Shown: one piece after another, positions 22,247-33,926 of the stretch
Layout of the letters: each line of letters begins with the position of its first letter
Position numbering within the stretch: the stretch's first letter is position 1
NCBI GenBank assembly: GCA_014904985.1
Contig: MU128929.1
Span: 15,754 to 79,753, forward strand
Source: Hydnum rufescens UP504
Taxonomy: Eukaryota; Basidiomycota; Agaricomycetes; Cantharellales; Hydnaceae
DNA: 64,000 bases
Direction of reading: 5' to 3'
Made by a program: the position numbers and the translations under genes
The notes under the pieces: generated by a model
Database searches by the model: none
What the model was told of the DNA's origin: nothing
What the model saw: the letters and a program-made list of their open reading frames with translations, nothing else

Positions 22247-24095
22247 GCTTTCACTAGAGCGAGGCAATCATCAGAATTATGTGAATGCCGTCGTTTGATT
22301 GCTCACACAGTATCAGCAACTCTGGTCTTGATCCAAAACGTACGCGCGTGCGCAGGATGGCAATGTCCGCGGCAAGCCCCCACGGGATTAACCCATTAAT
22401 ATGAAAGATCATGTGATGCCAGACTCATTGGATACGGCTCAAATTTGGTACATATGTAGGAAATGACAGCTCCACAAATTATGGGTGATTATCCGGAGAA
22501 TTGGAGGGAGGAGGAGGGATCCGTGTCGGGGACTCAATTTTGTTTCGGTTGTTGCCGTGCTCTAGAACTTGCCGCAACCGTACTACCACTGGATCCAGCG
22601 AAAGAATCCCTTTATATCTCCGTTGCCGGATTCTACGAACCACCTATGTGTGAACGAGGGGTGGGGGTGGTCCTGTTACTGTAATTTGTCGGCACAGGTT
22701 TGTCCGCATCTCATCTGACTGCAGATTCAGTCAGACAATCTAATTGGCCATGGTCAGGTGCGCCAACCCACACTGGGCGAGGTTTCCGAGGAGGCCTCCT
22801 GATTGACTATCAACCTGGTGTTGAGGTGATGCTTTGCTTACGGTCGGAATACTCATCAGTCCAATGGCCTTCACTGGTGCCTCCACTTGAAGAAAGCCCA
22901 GAGACAGCCAATGCCCTCCCTACACTTCCAAATGGTTTCATACAGGTCACTAGGATCATAAATGCACTTCTAAGCATAAAACATGAGTGAATTTGACAAT
23001 ATCCCAGCATCATTTGCCTTTTTCAGGGCGCAATGTTAAGTATTTCTACATTTCTATGGATGTTGTAGTCTGAATGCACCTATGAACAGCATGAATGAGT
23101 ACTGAAGGAGCAGAGGAGGAAAACACCAATTACTGATAAGGTACCTCCGTTATTCGCTCTAATTTTCCACCAAGGCTCTGGTCTGGACGGCTTTTGGCCT
23201 TGGATTGGCACATTCCCAAATGACGAGAAAATCTCCTGTCCAATTTCCTTTTGTTAACCTGCCCAAATCTATTAACCCAAATCAGCAGTGCTCATGATCA
23301 GTGTTTCCTCATTGTGCTGTGAAGGCCTATGATCAGCTGCCACGGAGTACCGGTGCAAGATAGGATTGCCGTAACTGCAAGTGGTCCACACAATAACTTG
23401 AAAGATATCCCTTGTTTTCGATCGTGATCTTATCTGCTACCGTTTATCAGCTGTGTCAGTATCTAACGTTTTGCCTCGCCTAGATCTGCCGGTGTACTGA
23501 TTTGCAGAAGGTGCGATCAAGAAATGAATCCCATCAGCGCATGTTATTTTGTTTGGGGTGGTTCTGTTTGGTATTCTCTGGCGCAATGAAAAACACCCCA
23601 AGGCAACCAAAAAGAGGCTGCCGATAAGATTTTCCCATGAATGACACGTAAAGCACTAACCATTCCGTCCTGTCGCTTGCCGGTGTTCTCCTATTAATGT
23701 CCAAGATAATTCGACGAGGAGTCCGAGGTATTGCCGTGGCAGGTGGTTATCAACCCGTGGCCCCCAGAGTGTGGCCTGCTCAATTAAGTAGCAGTATATT
23801 GTTTCTGGTCTAGTTCGCAACCATAAATGGAACTGCGTCGCGGCGCCGCCAGCGGCCCTGATGACTTTCACAAGAGGCAGGGCGTGAGTTGAGCTCCCGA
23901 CTAATCCCCAGCGCCCTCCCCGGTAGAATTGCGTGCGTAGAAGAGAATACCGACATGAGAAAATCTATCTTCTAGGAAATTGATAAATTGATTAAAGTCA
24001 CCGGGCGGGAGTAATTGATAACGATAACCACGAATCAGAGAACTGTGATTGGTCAAATCTAGGTCCTTTTCTCTTCTCTCTGTTCGCTCACTGCA
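22247..24095. other. 1.8-kb intergenic interval
   Basis: No recognised gene. A 73-codon frame at 22463-22684 has no support. The distal 120 bp holds GATA and CCAAT motifs that probably belong to the following gene. Confidence 0.4.
23982..24052 (+). promoter_or_regulatory. GATA-site cluster and CCAAT box before the iron-regulator gene
   Basis: GATAA at 23982-23986, 24017-24021 and 24023-24027 (the last two in tandem), and an inverted CCAAT (ATTGG) at 24048-24052, 44 bp before the ATG. Fep1/SreA-type factors bind WGATAA-like sites and HapX/CBC acts through CCAAT (established knowledge). Autoregulation is inferred. Confidence 0.4.
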
Positions 24096-26311
24096 ATGTC
24101 TTCCTCGTCGCCCGCCCGCACGGCGCACAGGCTCGCTGGCAGCGACAAACACTTCCTCGCTGCTACAGGTGGGCCTTTCTGTGCGAATTGTGGTACTGAT
24201 TCCACCCCTCTCTGGCGCCGTGACCATGAGGGAAAACCCATATGCAACGCTTGCGGTAAGCCGACGACAAAACCATCCTTGAGCTCTTCGCTGATTCGTA
24301 TCTCCAGGCCTCTATGCCAAGTCGCGTGGCGAGCAGCGCCCCGTTCTAGTCCCAAGACCGACAAGTCCTCGACAACAGCCACAGGGTCTCCACCATGTAC
24401 CGTCCTCCTCAGAACACTCTCCCTCCACTTCCGCTCCCAATCTATCACATTTGGACCCAAAGGGTGGCACATGTCCCGGTGATGGTAGATGCGATGGCAC
24501 AGGCGGTACCTCGGCTTGTAATGGCTGCCCCGTACTAAACAACAGCCACAGAACTGCTACTCTCATCCAACAACAGCAACGGCGTGATACAATTGCCCAT
24601 GCCCGTAGCCATGGTCGCGGGTCTCCCACTCATCCTTCATCCCCACATGATTCTCTTCCTGATTTGCCCACCAACCTGTCTTCCGACCGCTCTGGCGCCC
24701 ATGATTTGATGATAGGGATGATCCAACCTCTACCCCCGTGTACAGATTCGCAAACAACAAGCGTATTTCCACACCCAATGGGAGCAACATAAACGGCGGG
24801 AACGGTCTCAGTTGCGCAAATTGCGGAACCAGTACCACACCCTTGTGGAGACGAGACGACCAAGGCAATAATATATGTAATGCTTGCGGTCAGTGTCCTC
24901 TACTTGCCCCAACCCCCGCACCCTAATTTTCTTTTTCCTTTGGATCCGTTAACTCTCTTTTTCACACGATGCCGGTCGTATCTCTAATAAAATCCAAACA
25001 AAATTAATACCCCGGATTCCAGGCCTTTACTACAAACTCCATGGCACGCATCGCCCAGAAACCATGAAAAAAACGGTAATTAAACGACGAAAACGAGTTC
25101 CAGCCGCTGCCATGTCTACTACCACCGTTACTTCTACTTCACCGGGCACCAGTCCTACCATGCCCTCCTCGAGCTTGAACGCCGAGCAGCAGGCTGCCGA
25201 AGCCCTCGTCGCTGTGGGGCGCTACCCCTCACATAACTTCGATAACTCGCACCACGATCTACATCAAGATCAAGGTCATCAGAACAGTGAAGATGACCCC
25301 GCGCAAGACAATCCACCGCACGACTCAGCGACAGAAGAGCAGCAGCAAGAACCCAAACGAAAACGCCCTCGAAAGAGTAAAACAGAACCCGGCCTAGAAA
25401 AAGATGTTCAAGAGAGCGATGGAGAAAAATCTGCCAACTTGCATGCAGATCCAGAGCAAAACCAAGCTCATTTGCGTGCCCTTGAAGAATCTCAGCAATC
25501 ACCGCATGGTGACCGTGGTGATTGGCGCTCTCGAGAACAGGGGCAGTTCAGACTTGACGGTCGGGAGAATCAGGTGGACCAAAATAGGGCTCAAGTACGT
25601 AGTCCTCATTTCTTGAACGACAGTGAGCCTACAAGTCGTGGTGCGAAGAGGGATCATAGTGGAGAGCGTGCAGAGAAGCAGGGTGGGCGTATACTGGTGG
25701 ACGAAGACGAATCCCGAGGGGGCCAATACCTCCCCCGACCTCCTTCCTCGATGTCACAGCAATCATCCCAACCGACCCCTCCTCTTCCGATCTCATCCTT
25801 CTCTCGTTCCTACCAGCATGTACTCCCTCATACCATCCTACCTCATTTCGACGACTACCGACAAGCAGGAACAGGAGGGTACAACGGTGCTCGTTTGGGT
25901 TCAGGTATTGAGCTACCGCCAATCGACTCGTACATGGGTCGTCCCTCTTCCCTTTCGCGTGGCAACGATCGTGAGCATGACCATCACCACAAATACCCTA
26001 CTCCACCGCGCCCTTCATCCTCTTCCTCTTCACGTCACACTCATTCTCCTCATCCCCATCCTGTGGATGCACTACCTACACGTACAGAACTTGAGCGTCA
26101 TTACACTCTACTAAAGGATGAACGTAAACGACTTGAACAAATGGTCAGCGCGACAGATCGAATGTTAGATGGGGTGAAACGTGCACTTGACATGCCTGTT
26201 TATTTGCTGCCTGAGAAGAGCGAGGAGGATGCTGTCCCGGGTGCGGTCAGGATACGTGGACGACAAGGTGGATCTCGCAATGGGAATTTGTGGGCCCTTG
26301 CTGATGGATGA
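24096..26311 (+). CDS. SREA: two-finger GATA iron-responsive repressor (Fep1/SreA/Urbs1 type)
   Basis: Represses siderophore and iron-uptake genes when iron is plentiful. Exons: 24096-24255, 24308-24677, 24746-24888, 25023-26311, about 653 residues. Finger 1 is C-x2-C-x17-C-x2-C ([12 protein letters not shown]...CNAC) and finger 2 has the same spacing ([12 protein letters not shown]...CNAC). Each is split by an intron after CNAC. Between them is a cysteine-rich block with spacing C-x5-C-x8-C-x2-C (CPGDGRC...CNGC), the iron-sensing signature of this subfamily. A basic block ([12 protein letters not shown]) follows finger 2. The remainder is disordered, with a C-terminal coiled-coil-like segment ([19 protein letters not shown]). 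The junction before finger 2 is uncertain: either a 68-bp intron with a weak GTCTTC donor, or one missing C in 24733-24737. Confidence 0.9.
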
Positions 26312-26896
26312 CCTTGGCTGGATGGCTTTTTTTTTTTCTGTTTTGTTTTTGTTTTCCGGTTTGCACTCCTTTTTCGTTGAGTTCTAGCAGTTTCTCTAGT
26401 TAAAAATACAGTGAATGTGTATACGTGTATTTTGGTCAGAGGGGTCCTAGTGTGATTGGTTGTTTCCGGAAGTGACTCTATCGGGATTTGATTCCAGGGG
26501 CGCATCGCATTTCGTTCCCTCGCTCTTACTTTTCCCCCCTTGTGTTTTTCTGCCGCAGAACTAGTCCAGTCAACCTCCCCTCCTCGGTTGCGCGACGAGC
26601 CGGGGAGCCAGCGCACTCACGCCCATTGCCCGTTGCGGCCAGTGCTGCGCTCCCTGTCTGTCCCAGGGCATACATAGTGCACGCGCAGGCATTCGCCTTT
26701 CCACTTGTTTTCTCTTCTTCATCTCTTCTCCCGCCTTCACCGTCTTCTGCCCTTCCTACACATCTCACCGTCTATAACAACACTCGGCTCCTGAGAAGGC
26801 AACGACCTGTTTAGCCGCCGCCCCCGAGCTTCGTCTCTCAACGTGCTCCTCATATATAAACGATACGAAACGGGTCCAAAGAGAGAAGAGAGAAGA
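26312..26896. other. intergenic, T-rich 3' flank then promoter region
   Basis: A T-rich tract right after the stop at 26311 is the likely 3' end of the GATA gene. The distal part is C/T-rich, a pattern common in fungal promoters. No gene seen. Confidence 0.35.
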
Positions 26897-27700
26897 ATGT
26901 ACACACCCCCAATGGCCCCTCGCCTGGGGACGATCCCTCTTCCGATCATCCCCACTCCAGTGAGTATCTTCTCTCTCCCTCGCCGTCGCCCTGTATGCGC
27001 CGCTGATTTACGCTCCGACGTCCCGATCTCTCAGGCTGTCATGACCCAAGGATACCCGACCCCGCCCGGTACTCCTCCGCACGAATTCCAGTCTTCACTT
27101 TTCCCAACTTACAACCCTGTCGCCCCCGACCCACACTACCCCGCGCATCCCTCAGCAGGGCCTCAGCACAATGTCCACGACCACTACGGACACCGTGGTC
27201 CGGTGGCGAATGGCAACGCACTGGGATTGTATTTCCCCAATGGCAGTCCTTCTCTTACTCCGCAGGGATACTATCCGGAACCCTATAGCCAACCCGCAGC
27301 ACCCATGCCCCAGACATCCCCTGAGCATCCCTACTCAATTTCTCCCGCCGATGCATACTGGCGCCTCCATTTCAACCCGAACAACCGATCTACCTACCCC
27401 CCCGCGCCTACGACCCCAACACAGTACGCGTCGTCTTCTTCATCGTCCCACCCCATGGTGCACGGGGCACGATATGAAGATGCCCCAGTGGTGCCTTTGT
27501 TCCCATCGTCCTCGTATGACTCATTTTATGAAGTTCCTCGTGACGATGTGTACGGTACCTCTGCAACTTCACGCGGTTCGTCGCGCAAGTATAGCCCGGA
27601 AGAAGGTGACAGTGGAGACGAGGACGATGGTCCCCGCAATAGTCGACGGAAGAGGGTCAGATGGGCAGACAATAATCGCGCATCCAGGGCTTCGCAGTGA
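26897..27700 (+). CDS. uncharacterised Pro/Ser/Tyr-rich protein
   Basis: Starts MYTPPMAPRLGTIPLP. A well-formed GTGAGT donor and TCAG acceptor define a 75-bp intron (26960-27034) that is a multiple of three and lacks a stop. Spliced protein 242 residues, unspliced 267. The composition is low-complexity (PTPPGTPP, repeated SPS and YP pairs) and predicted disordered. There is an acidic patch (EEGDSGDEDDGPRN) followed by RRKRVRWADN at the C-terminus, which fits an RVxF/W-type protein phosphatase 1 docking motif. I do not recognise the family. Adjacent to the GATA factor on the same strand, without a clear link. Confidence 0.6.
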   Translation: MYTPPMAPRLGTIPLPIIPTPVSIFSLPRRRPVCAADLRSDVPISQAVMTQGYPTPPGTPPHEFQSSLFPTYNPVAPDPHYPAHPSAGPQHNVHDHYGHRGPVANGNALGLYFPNGSPSLTPQGYYPEPYSQPAAPMPQTSPEHPYSISPADAYWRLHFNPNNRSTYPPAPTTPTQYASSSSSSHPMVHGARYEDAPVVPLFPSSSYDSFYEVPRDDVYGTSATSRGSSRKYSPEEGDSGDEDDGPRNSRRKRVRWADNNRASRASQ

Positions 27701-28575
27701 AAAACCATTTGTAGAATTAAGTGTTGGATGACTCATAAAGGACCCAAGGAAAACAAAACACGATGCTTCATGGTGAGAGGTCCCCTTGCCTATGGTTCGG
27801 AGTTCCGGTGCGATCCTAATATTCGTTTGGCGGATCTTGTATGGCCTTGAAATAGATCAGGCTCACCTGCTATCTCTTACTGCTACATCTCTTATCATGG
27901 CGGCCTCTAGAACGCTCTTTCATGCTTACACATGCCCCTCGTATTCTCTGTCCTCAGTTTAATTCGTATCATCGCTATTATTGCACCGCACCTATGCCAA
28001 CTCCACCTTCCATGTGTTCTCCTCACACTTTCCCCTTCCTGGATGTTCGCGTCCCATCCTTCCCGGGTGGTCGTGTCCCAGCGTTGCGGGTGTTTGCATC
28101 GCAACTCTGCACACATCACTTACATTTCCTAGTGTTTTGCTCTGCTGGCTTCTCCCTTATTGTACATTTTCGCTATCATCCGCTCCAGATTCCCACCTAG
28201 TCCACCTCAATTTCCTCTCTCCCTTCCCATGGTTGTCCGCGTAACATTCCAAATTTGCGCACTGCGACCACGTCATTTCTTAGTCTTTTTACTCTCGTAC
28301 CAGGTGTGCGCCTGTCCCGTTCATACCCACCACCCGCCCTCGATGAAGGGACTAGCTACGATTCCAAAGTGTTTCCAATTACAAGGGTGTTTAGGGATCC
28401 ATCAGTCATCTGGAAGTGTCTGACTGAAAGAACTTTACGCTGGCTTGAACTTGCTCCCACACTCTTGCAAAATATCCTTACATAAAGTCTCATAAAGTCT
28501 CAGTCTCGGTCTCCCTCGCCTACTTTTTGCATCTCCCTCCTTCCTTCACCACTGCATCTCCGACGAGAAGGCACA
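27701..28575. other. intergenic, promoter side of RIB3
   Basis: No gene. A direct repeat of CATAAAGTCT occurs twice at 28482-28501, about 75 bp before the RIB3 ATG, inside a C/T-rich leader. Confidence 0.35.
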
Positions 28576-29684
28576 ATGTCTCCAGCGTTGATATCGGCTT
28601 TCGCTAATTACAATAATTCCCACTCGACACTCAACGCCAGCGCCATGCTCAAACAGGAGCAGCATTTAGTTGTTGATACTGCTTCTTCGAATGGCCACAC
28701 ATTCCCGGTTCCTGAACCGACGACAGGGACGACGACGACGGGGACGACAGGGGCGGTAATAGAGAAAAGCACTAGTACCTTTAAATTCGATGATATGGAC
28801 GAAGCACTAGCTGCGTTCCGGGCGGGCGAATTCTTGCTTGTCATGGACGACGAAGGACGGGAGAACGAAGGGGACCTGATCATTGCGGCCTCGTGCATCA
28901 CTCCGGAAAAGATGGCTTGGTTCATCAAGGTCACTAGGTGTGTGTGTGTGCTTTCGTTTTCTTTCCCATTTCCATGGGTGTGCGTGTGTGTGTGTGGATG
29001 TGTTTCTGACGACGGAGGTGTTAGTGGCTTCGTGTGCATAGCGCTCCCAGGGGACCGGCTAGAGGAACTCCAGCTGCCGATGATGGTCGCGAACAATACA
29101 GAGCACTACAGGACGGCGTACACTATCACAGTCGATTATGCACACGGTGAGTTCCGGCAGTCCGGCTATTCCGCTTTCCCCTCCCCCCGCCCCCAATCTT
29201 CTACTGATAGCTCCGTGTGTAAAAAAAAAAAAAACCAGGGACGACGACGGGGATATCTGCCCACGATCGCGCTCTCACGGCTCGCAAGCTTGCGGAAGGG
29301 CCCCTGCTAGCGAGTTCACGAGGCCTGGCCATCTCGTTCCATTACGCGCCCGTGATGGCGGCGTCTTGACGCGAAGAGGTCACACCGAGTCTGCTGTGGG
29401 TGAGTAGGATTGCAAGGGTTTCGCGTCTAAAATGCACAACCGCCGGATTGCCTCACTAACTGACGGTGGGGCCTTTAGATCTATGCCTGTTAACGCAATT
29501 ACCGCCAGCGGGACTGTTGTGCGAGCTTGTGAACGACGATGCACAGGGGACGATGGCCCGGCGGGACGATTGCCGGGTGTTTTCTCAAAAGCATGGGATC
29601 AAGATGATCAGCGTGGAGATGATCGTTGAGGCCCGGAGGCGACTGCTCGAAGCGGCCGAGCAAGGAGGGAAGGAACAATCATGA
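28576..29684 (+). CDS. RIB3: 3,4-dihydroxy-2-butanone 4-phosphate synthase
   Basis: Riboflavin biosynthesis: ribulose 5-phosphate to dihydroxybutanone phosphate and formate. Exons: 28576-28937, 29025-29146, 29239-29399, 29479-29684. After a roughly 70-residue extension come the family motifs: [12 protein letters not shown] (metal and substrate binding), [62 protein letters not shown], and [12 protein letters not shown] near the end. Exon 3 is one base short: KLAEGP and ASEFTRPGH are in different frames, resolved if the CCCC run at 29301-29304 had five C. The gene is normally single-copy and essential without riboflavin, so a sequencing deletion is more likely than a pseudogene. Intron 1 holds a (TG)n tract and intron 2 ends in a run of A. 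Confidence 0.9.
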
Positions 29685-29817
29685 TATCCTAGAGCATCCA
29701 CGACCCCCACCGGTTTTTTCGAATACCAGCTTGTCGATCGATGTTGCAGTTGGTATGTTGTACTTTTACACTACAATACGATAAAACGTACATGGGTATT
29801 TTCTCTCAAACTGTATC

Positions 29818-30789
29818 TCATGTCCTTCCTTTCGCGACCACGTCGAACGCCCAATCCTCCATAGCAACAAGAGGCAACTCTGAAACTGCCGTGAAGGTCT
29901 GGTGGGTTGAATTTCTATCATTAGTGCGACGCATACGGCCAAGCGGATCATGACAATGGAGTGGAATGTTGCTGTACCTTGTCGAGTCCGACTAGGAGGG
30001 TCTGCACCTTCCGTGTTGCCTCTTCTTGCGCTGCCACATTGCTTCGCATCTCCGCGTCCAACTTCATGTTACGCGCTGTTCCCTGTGGTTATAAGGGAAG
30101 GAAGCAAAGAGCCAGGGCAGGGTGAATACAGGTCCGGACCAAAGCGGACGTGGATAGCACGTCACCTGTTCAATCTCATTCTTTAGCCGTTCCAGTTCTT
30201 GTCTCAGCAGGGGAACTTTCACCGCCCGTACGGCGGTATGGGGATCGAGCGTTGGTCTCCACGTGTCTTTATGCGCATTGTTCGGATCGTTGGGATTGTC
30301 CTTGGCGGCTGCGGCCCGACGACGCGATTCGAGGATCGCTTTGTGCAGCGCGTCTATCCCGTCCGCTGCGCCCCAGGTTTCTGTGATCTTTTTTTCTTCT
30401 TCCTAATATCGGCGTATGGTTTTGAGGAGGCGGGGCGGTATGAGTGTTTGCAGGGGTTGGACACGGTTAGGAACGTACGAGGGCAAATTTCCGGCCGACG
30501 TCTATGCTCTCTTGTCGGATGGTTTGCAACAGGTGTGGGGCGGCCGCGTGGATTAGAGGGAAGCATGACGCGCAGTCCTCCTCTCTGTTTTCAGAAATAT
30601 ATACATACACGTATGTGAACATCGGACGCGCTTGTTGATGCGCGTTGGGTTGTTGGCGCTCACTTACGTCCATTTCTCATTGGCCCTCTGGAATGCGAGT
30701 TCGAAGGCTTTGTGAAATAGCACGTAGCGCTTGCTGCGGCCTTCTGTGGAGATAGGAAGGGGGTCGTTGGTGGTGTTAACTTCCGACAT
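29818..30789 (-). CDS. NNF1: kinetochore protein Nnf1 / PMF1
   Basis: Component of the MIND/Mis12 complex, which links centromeric chromatin to the Ndc80 complex. Exons (minus): 30668-30789, 30479-30584, 30166-30387, 29978-30082, 29818-29898; 211 residues (yeast Nnf1 201, human PMF1 about 205). The conserved N-terminal part reads FHKAFELAFQRANEKWT, CFPLIHAAAP. The middle has GIDALHKAILESRRR, DTWRPTLDPHTAVRA and a heptad region VPLLRQELERLKNEIEQ. The end is AMEDWAFDVVAKGRT. All junctions keep frame. It converges with RIB3 with only 133 bp between the two stop codons. Confidence 0.85.
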
Positions 30790-30849
30790 GTTGGACGGTC
30801 GCTCTCCAATGCTTGCGGCACTTACCGGTGGTCAGACATCGCCACCGAC

Positions 30850-31233
30850 TCAAAGGCGTGCCGGCACGTATTGTAACATTTTCGCCTCCGCTAGTAACGC
30901 GCAGCTGCCTACCGAGGCGCAGGTTCTTCGTAATTCCTTGATGGAACGTGGATGCACCACGGACCGATACGACCGAGCACCTTCCTCAAGTAGCTTAAAC
31001 AAGGGATCATATTGATCGTTGAAAGCTGATGGCTGATGTCCTACTTCATGCATGTGGGAGAGGTCTGCTGCGATCCAGGACCTCAAGCTCGATGCGAGCT
31101 TCAAATAGTCATTGGGACCAATAAGAGCGTAGTGCAGCGCTCCTAGGGGGGGTTTCAGACCACGGCGTTTCACTCCAAATTCACGGCCAAATTCACGGAG
31201 AAGCGGCCTAGCAATCAGGTAATCTCTGACCAA
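30850..31233 (-). other. uncharacterised 127-codon open frame
   Basis: Begins about 60 bp upstream of NNF1 on the same strand. It contains blocks such as GLKPPLGALHYALIGPNDYLKLASSLRSW that look protein-like, but I do not recognise a family and find no clear start or intron structure. It could be an exon of a larger or decayed gene. Confidence 0.25.
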
Positions 31234-32222
31234 TTTTTGAACGAGTTACGTCTTTGTCTGAAACCCCTAATGCGCTAGTACAAAGTTGAATCCTTGAGGG
31301 CTCCACGTCAAGTGAGCTTGACCTGATAATCGGATGTTGGAAGTGTTGGACCCCAGCCTGCGGTTCCGGCCGTCGATTCCAGGTTAATTCTTAGCCCGGA
31401 GCCTCCTCGTCATGCACTTGGCATACATCAACTTCCTGCCAAGGTTTTCAATTTGCGAATCCTTTCTACGTACCACTCACCGTGATAACGTCTGAGTGCA
31501 TACATGCCTTTGAGCTAACTTGACGTTTTCACAGACTGTGGTGTTGTCAGGCCGCACTATATACTATATACATAGCATTATGTCCAGCGGGGAGCTCTGA
31601 TGGCTGCACATTGCCTCATGTCATTTTTTTTTTCCAGTCCCCGCATTACAGGGCATCGGTTCCGTAGGTTTCATGGTCTCAGGATCGTTTGATGATCCAT
31701 CACGGCCGGCAAGATCTGTTGAGAGTCGTGAGACCAGGAGGAGCGAGATCTTTGGTGCTAGTTCACCAACTTTCAAGTTGATGAGATGTATTTAATATGC
31801 GAATAGGGCAGGCGGGTGGATGTGGTATGGGCATTTGGTGGATCTGTGGACGGGGTGCCACACCTTTTATCTCTAGTGACAGCTTGAACGCCATATGAAA
31901 TAATCCGCTTTTGGAAATTCTCAAAGAGGCTGGGTCGGCAATGACCGAGATCTAGTGAAAATCCGCCACATAGTTACCTCGCTCCTTCTTGTTTTCCTGT
32001 CTTACTCGTGGTAGGTGATTTAGTGCAATTTTCCCAGAATAAAAAGCTCATTGTCGATGACGCTTTTCTCTGCCTCTTACTGGGCCGATTCGAAGATAGC
32101 CTCGGCCTTGCCAGCATCTGATTCAGATAGCGCCCAGCCGCCTAAATATTTGCTTCGTGGACGGCCTGCTGAGGTTATTGGGCATTGCGTGACCTGTCTG
32201 CGATCCTGTCGGAATCTACATC
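31234..32222. other. intergenic, upstream of the GDP-mannose transporter
   Basis: No gene seen. It contains a run of T near 31625 and AT-rich TATATACTATATACATA near 31560. Confidence 0.4.
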
Positions 32223-33926
32223 ATGACAGCCAACGTTAAGGCAACTACGAACACTGAATCGCGGGGAGAGTATGGCAACGTACCATTGTCAGAAGAGGAG
32301 GATATCGTGCAGCTCAAGAAGGTCCAGAGCACCTCCACGGGGCCTACAGGCATCCTAAACCACCCAGGTGCGTCGAATACAGTACTTTCTTGGACCACCG
32401 TGTTAGCATTCACCGCGTGTTTGCTGATTCCAATGTCTTATCGCGCCATAGCATTACCTGTGGCATGCTACTGCCTTGCGTCTATCATGATGACGGTTGT
32501 CAACAAAGTGCGTCCCTTTTGTTTAGATACGGAGTGCGGATCTAATCCGTTCATTCTCCTCCCAGTATGTTGTATCCGGGAAGGACTTCAATATGACGTG
32601 CCTACTACTTGCTATCCAGTCTTTTGTCTGTGTGGTGGTGGCACGACTATTCAAGTCCCTCGGGGTTATATCGTTCCAAGACGTTGACATGGCCGTGGCC
32701 AAAAATGGTTCCCTATTAGCTTTCTCTTGGCAACCGTGATCTATACGGGCTCCAAGAGTCTGGTACGTCATTATATGCATATTAGTTTCCGTCTAATGAT
32801 GCCACAAAAACCATGAAGCAATTCCTCAGTATCCCCGTTTTCACTATTTTCAAGAATTTAACCATTATCCTCATTGTACGTTGACCTGGACCTGTCCAGA
32901 AAATTTCCCCGTGATATATTCTCAGGGACGTTGCAAGTAGGCCTATGGGGAAGTATTGTGGTTTGGCGGGAAAGTCACCCGACTGACCTTGGTGTCTTTC
33001 GGATTAATGGTCCTGGCTTTCTCATTTTTAGGATGTCATTGACGTCACTGATTGTAGCCATGGGGTTTGCAAACAGGTCCTGTCATCGATAATTGCCGCG
33101 TGGGCCGACATATCACACACCATGACAACACTCGGCCGTGCATGGTCTTCCATTGACGCGGTGTCTGAAAGTACCGCCATTCTCTCCTTTTCTGATGTAG
33201 CTAGACTATCCGGAGGATATCTCTGGATGTTCGCCAACTGCATGTCATCTGCCGCCTACGTGCGTTTCCGCTGTTTCCTTTCACAGGCATTTGATATTTA
33301 GCCGCTGTCAATATAGGTTCTTACAATGCGGAAACGCATCAAAGCCATGGGTTTCAGCGATTGGGATACCATGTTTTATAACAATTTTCTGTCTATTCCA
33401 GTCTTGGTAGTATTCTCGTTCTTGGTAGAGGACTGGAGCTGGAATAACCTCGCTGTCAACTTGTGAGTGGATCCCACCTTGGAGGATATACAATTTTTTG
33501 AACGCCATTTTAACCCCGCTCAGTCCCGAAAGTACACGCCAAGTTCTCTTATTTGCAATTGCGTTTTCTGGAGCAGCCGCGGTGGGAATCTCCTACACGA
33601 CCGCATGGTGTCTGCGCGCAACGAGCAGTACGACATACAGGTGAGCGCAGTGTCTTGTGCTTCAATTTATCCTCTCTTAAAGGTCCCAATTTCTCACCTG
33701 CGACGATTTTTTTAGCATGGTTGGTGCATTAAATAAGCTCCCCATCGCCGCATCTGGCATGATCTTCTTTGGGGACCCGGTCACGCTGGGATCAGTTTCT
33801 GCCGTTGGCTGCGGGTTCTTTGCGGGGATCGTGTATGCCGTAGCCAAGAACAACCAAGCGAATGCAGATAAGGCGCGGAATGCGGCTGGGGAAACGATCA
33901 TTCCATTGCACCAGCGGAAGGGATAA
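32223..33926 (+). CDS. VRG4: Golgi GDP-mannose transporter
   Basis: Exchanges cytosolic GDP-mannose for GMP to feed mannosylation in the Golgi lumen. Exons: 32223-32507, 32566-32762, 32819-32875, 32941-33009, 33077-33259, 33317-33462, 33524-33640, 33716-33926; about 421 residues and about 10 hydrophobic segments. Family motifs: [48 protein letters not shown], and GALNK (about 33723-33737), the nucleotide-sugar recognition motif of this family. Exon 2 is one base short: the A run at 32701-32705 needs six A to give [11 protein letters not shown]. Yeast VRG4 is essential, so a consensus error is more likely than a null allele. The N-terminal 65 residues are hydrophilic and cytosolic. Confidence 0.9.

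Noticed and set aside
28938..29024. The (TG)n tract in RIB3 as a mobile-element end
   Set aside because: It lies inside a GT-AG intron required by the reading frame; simple repeat expansion is sufficient.
30850..31233. Treating the frame upstream of NNF1 as its first exon
   Set aside because: NNF1 has a good start at 30789 whose product begins like the family, and no splice pair joins the two in frame.
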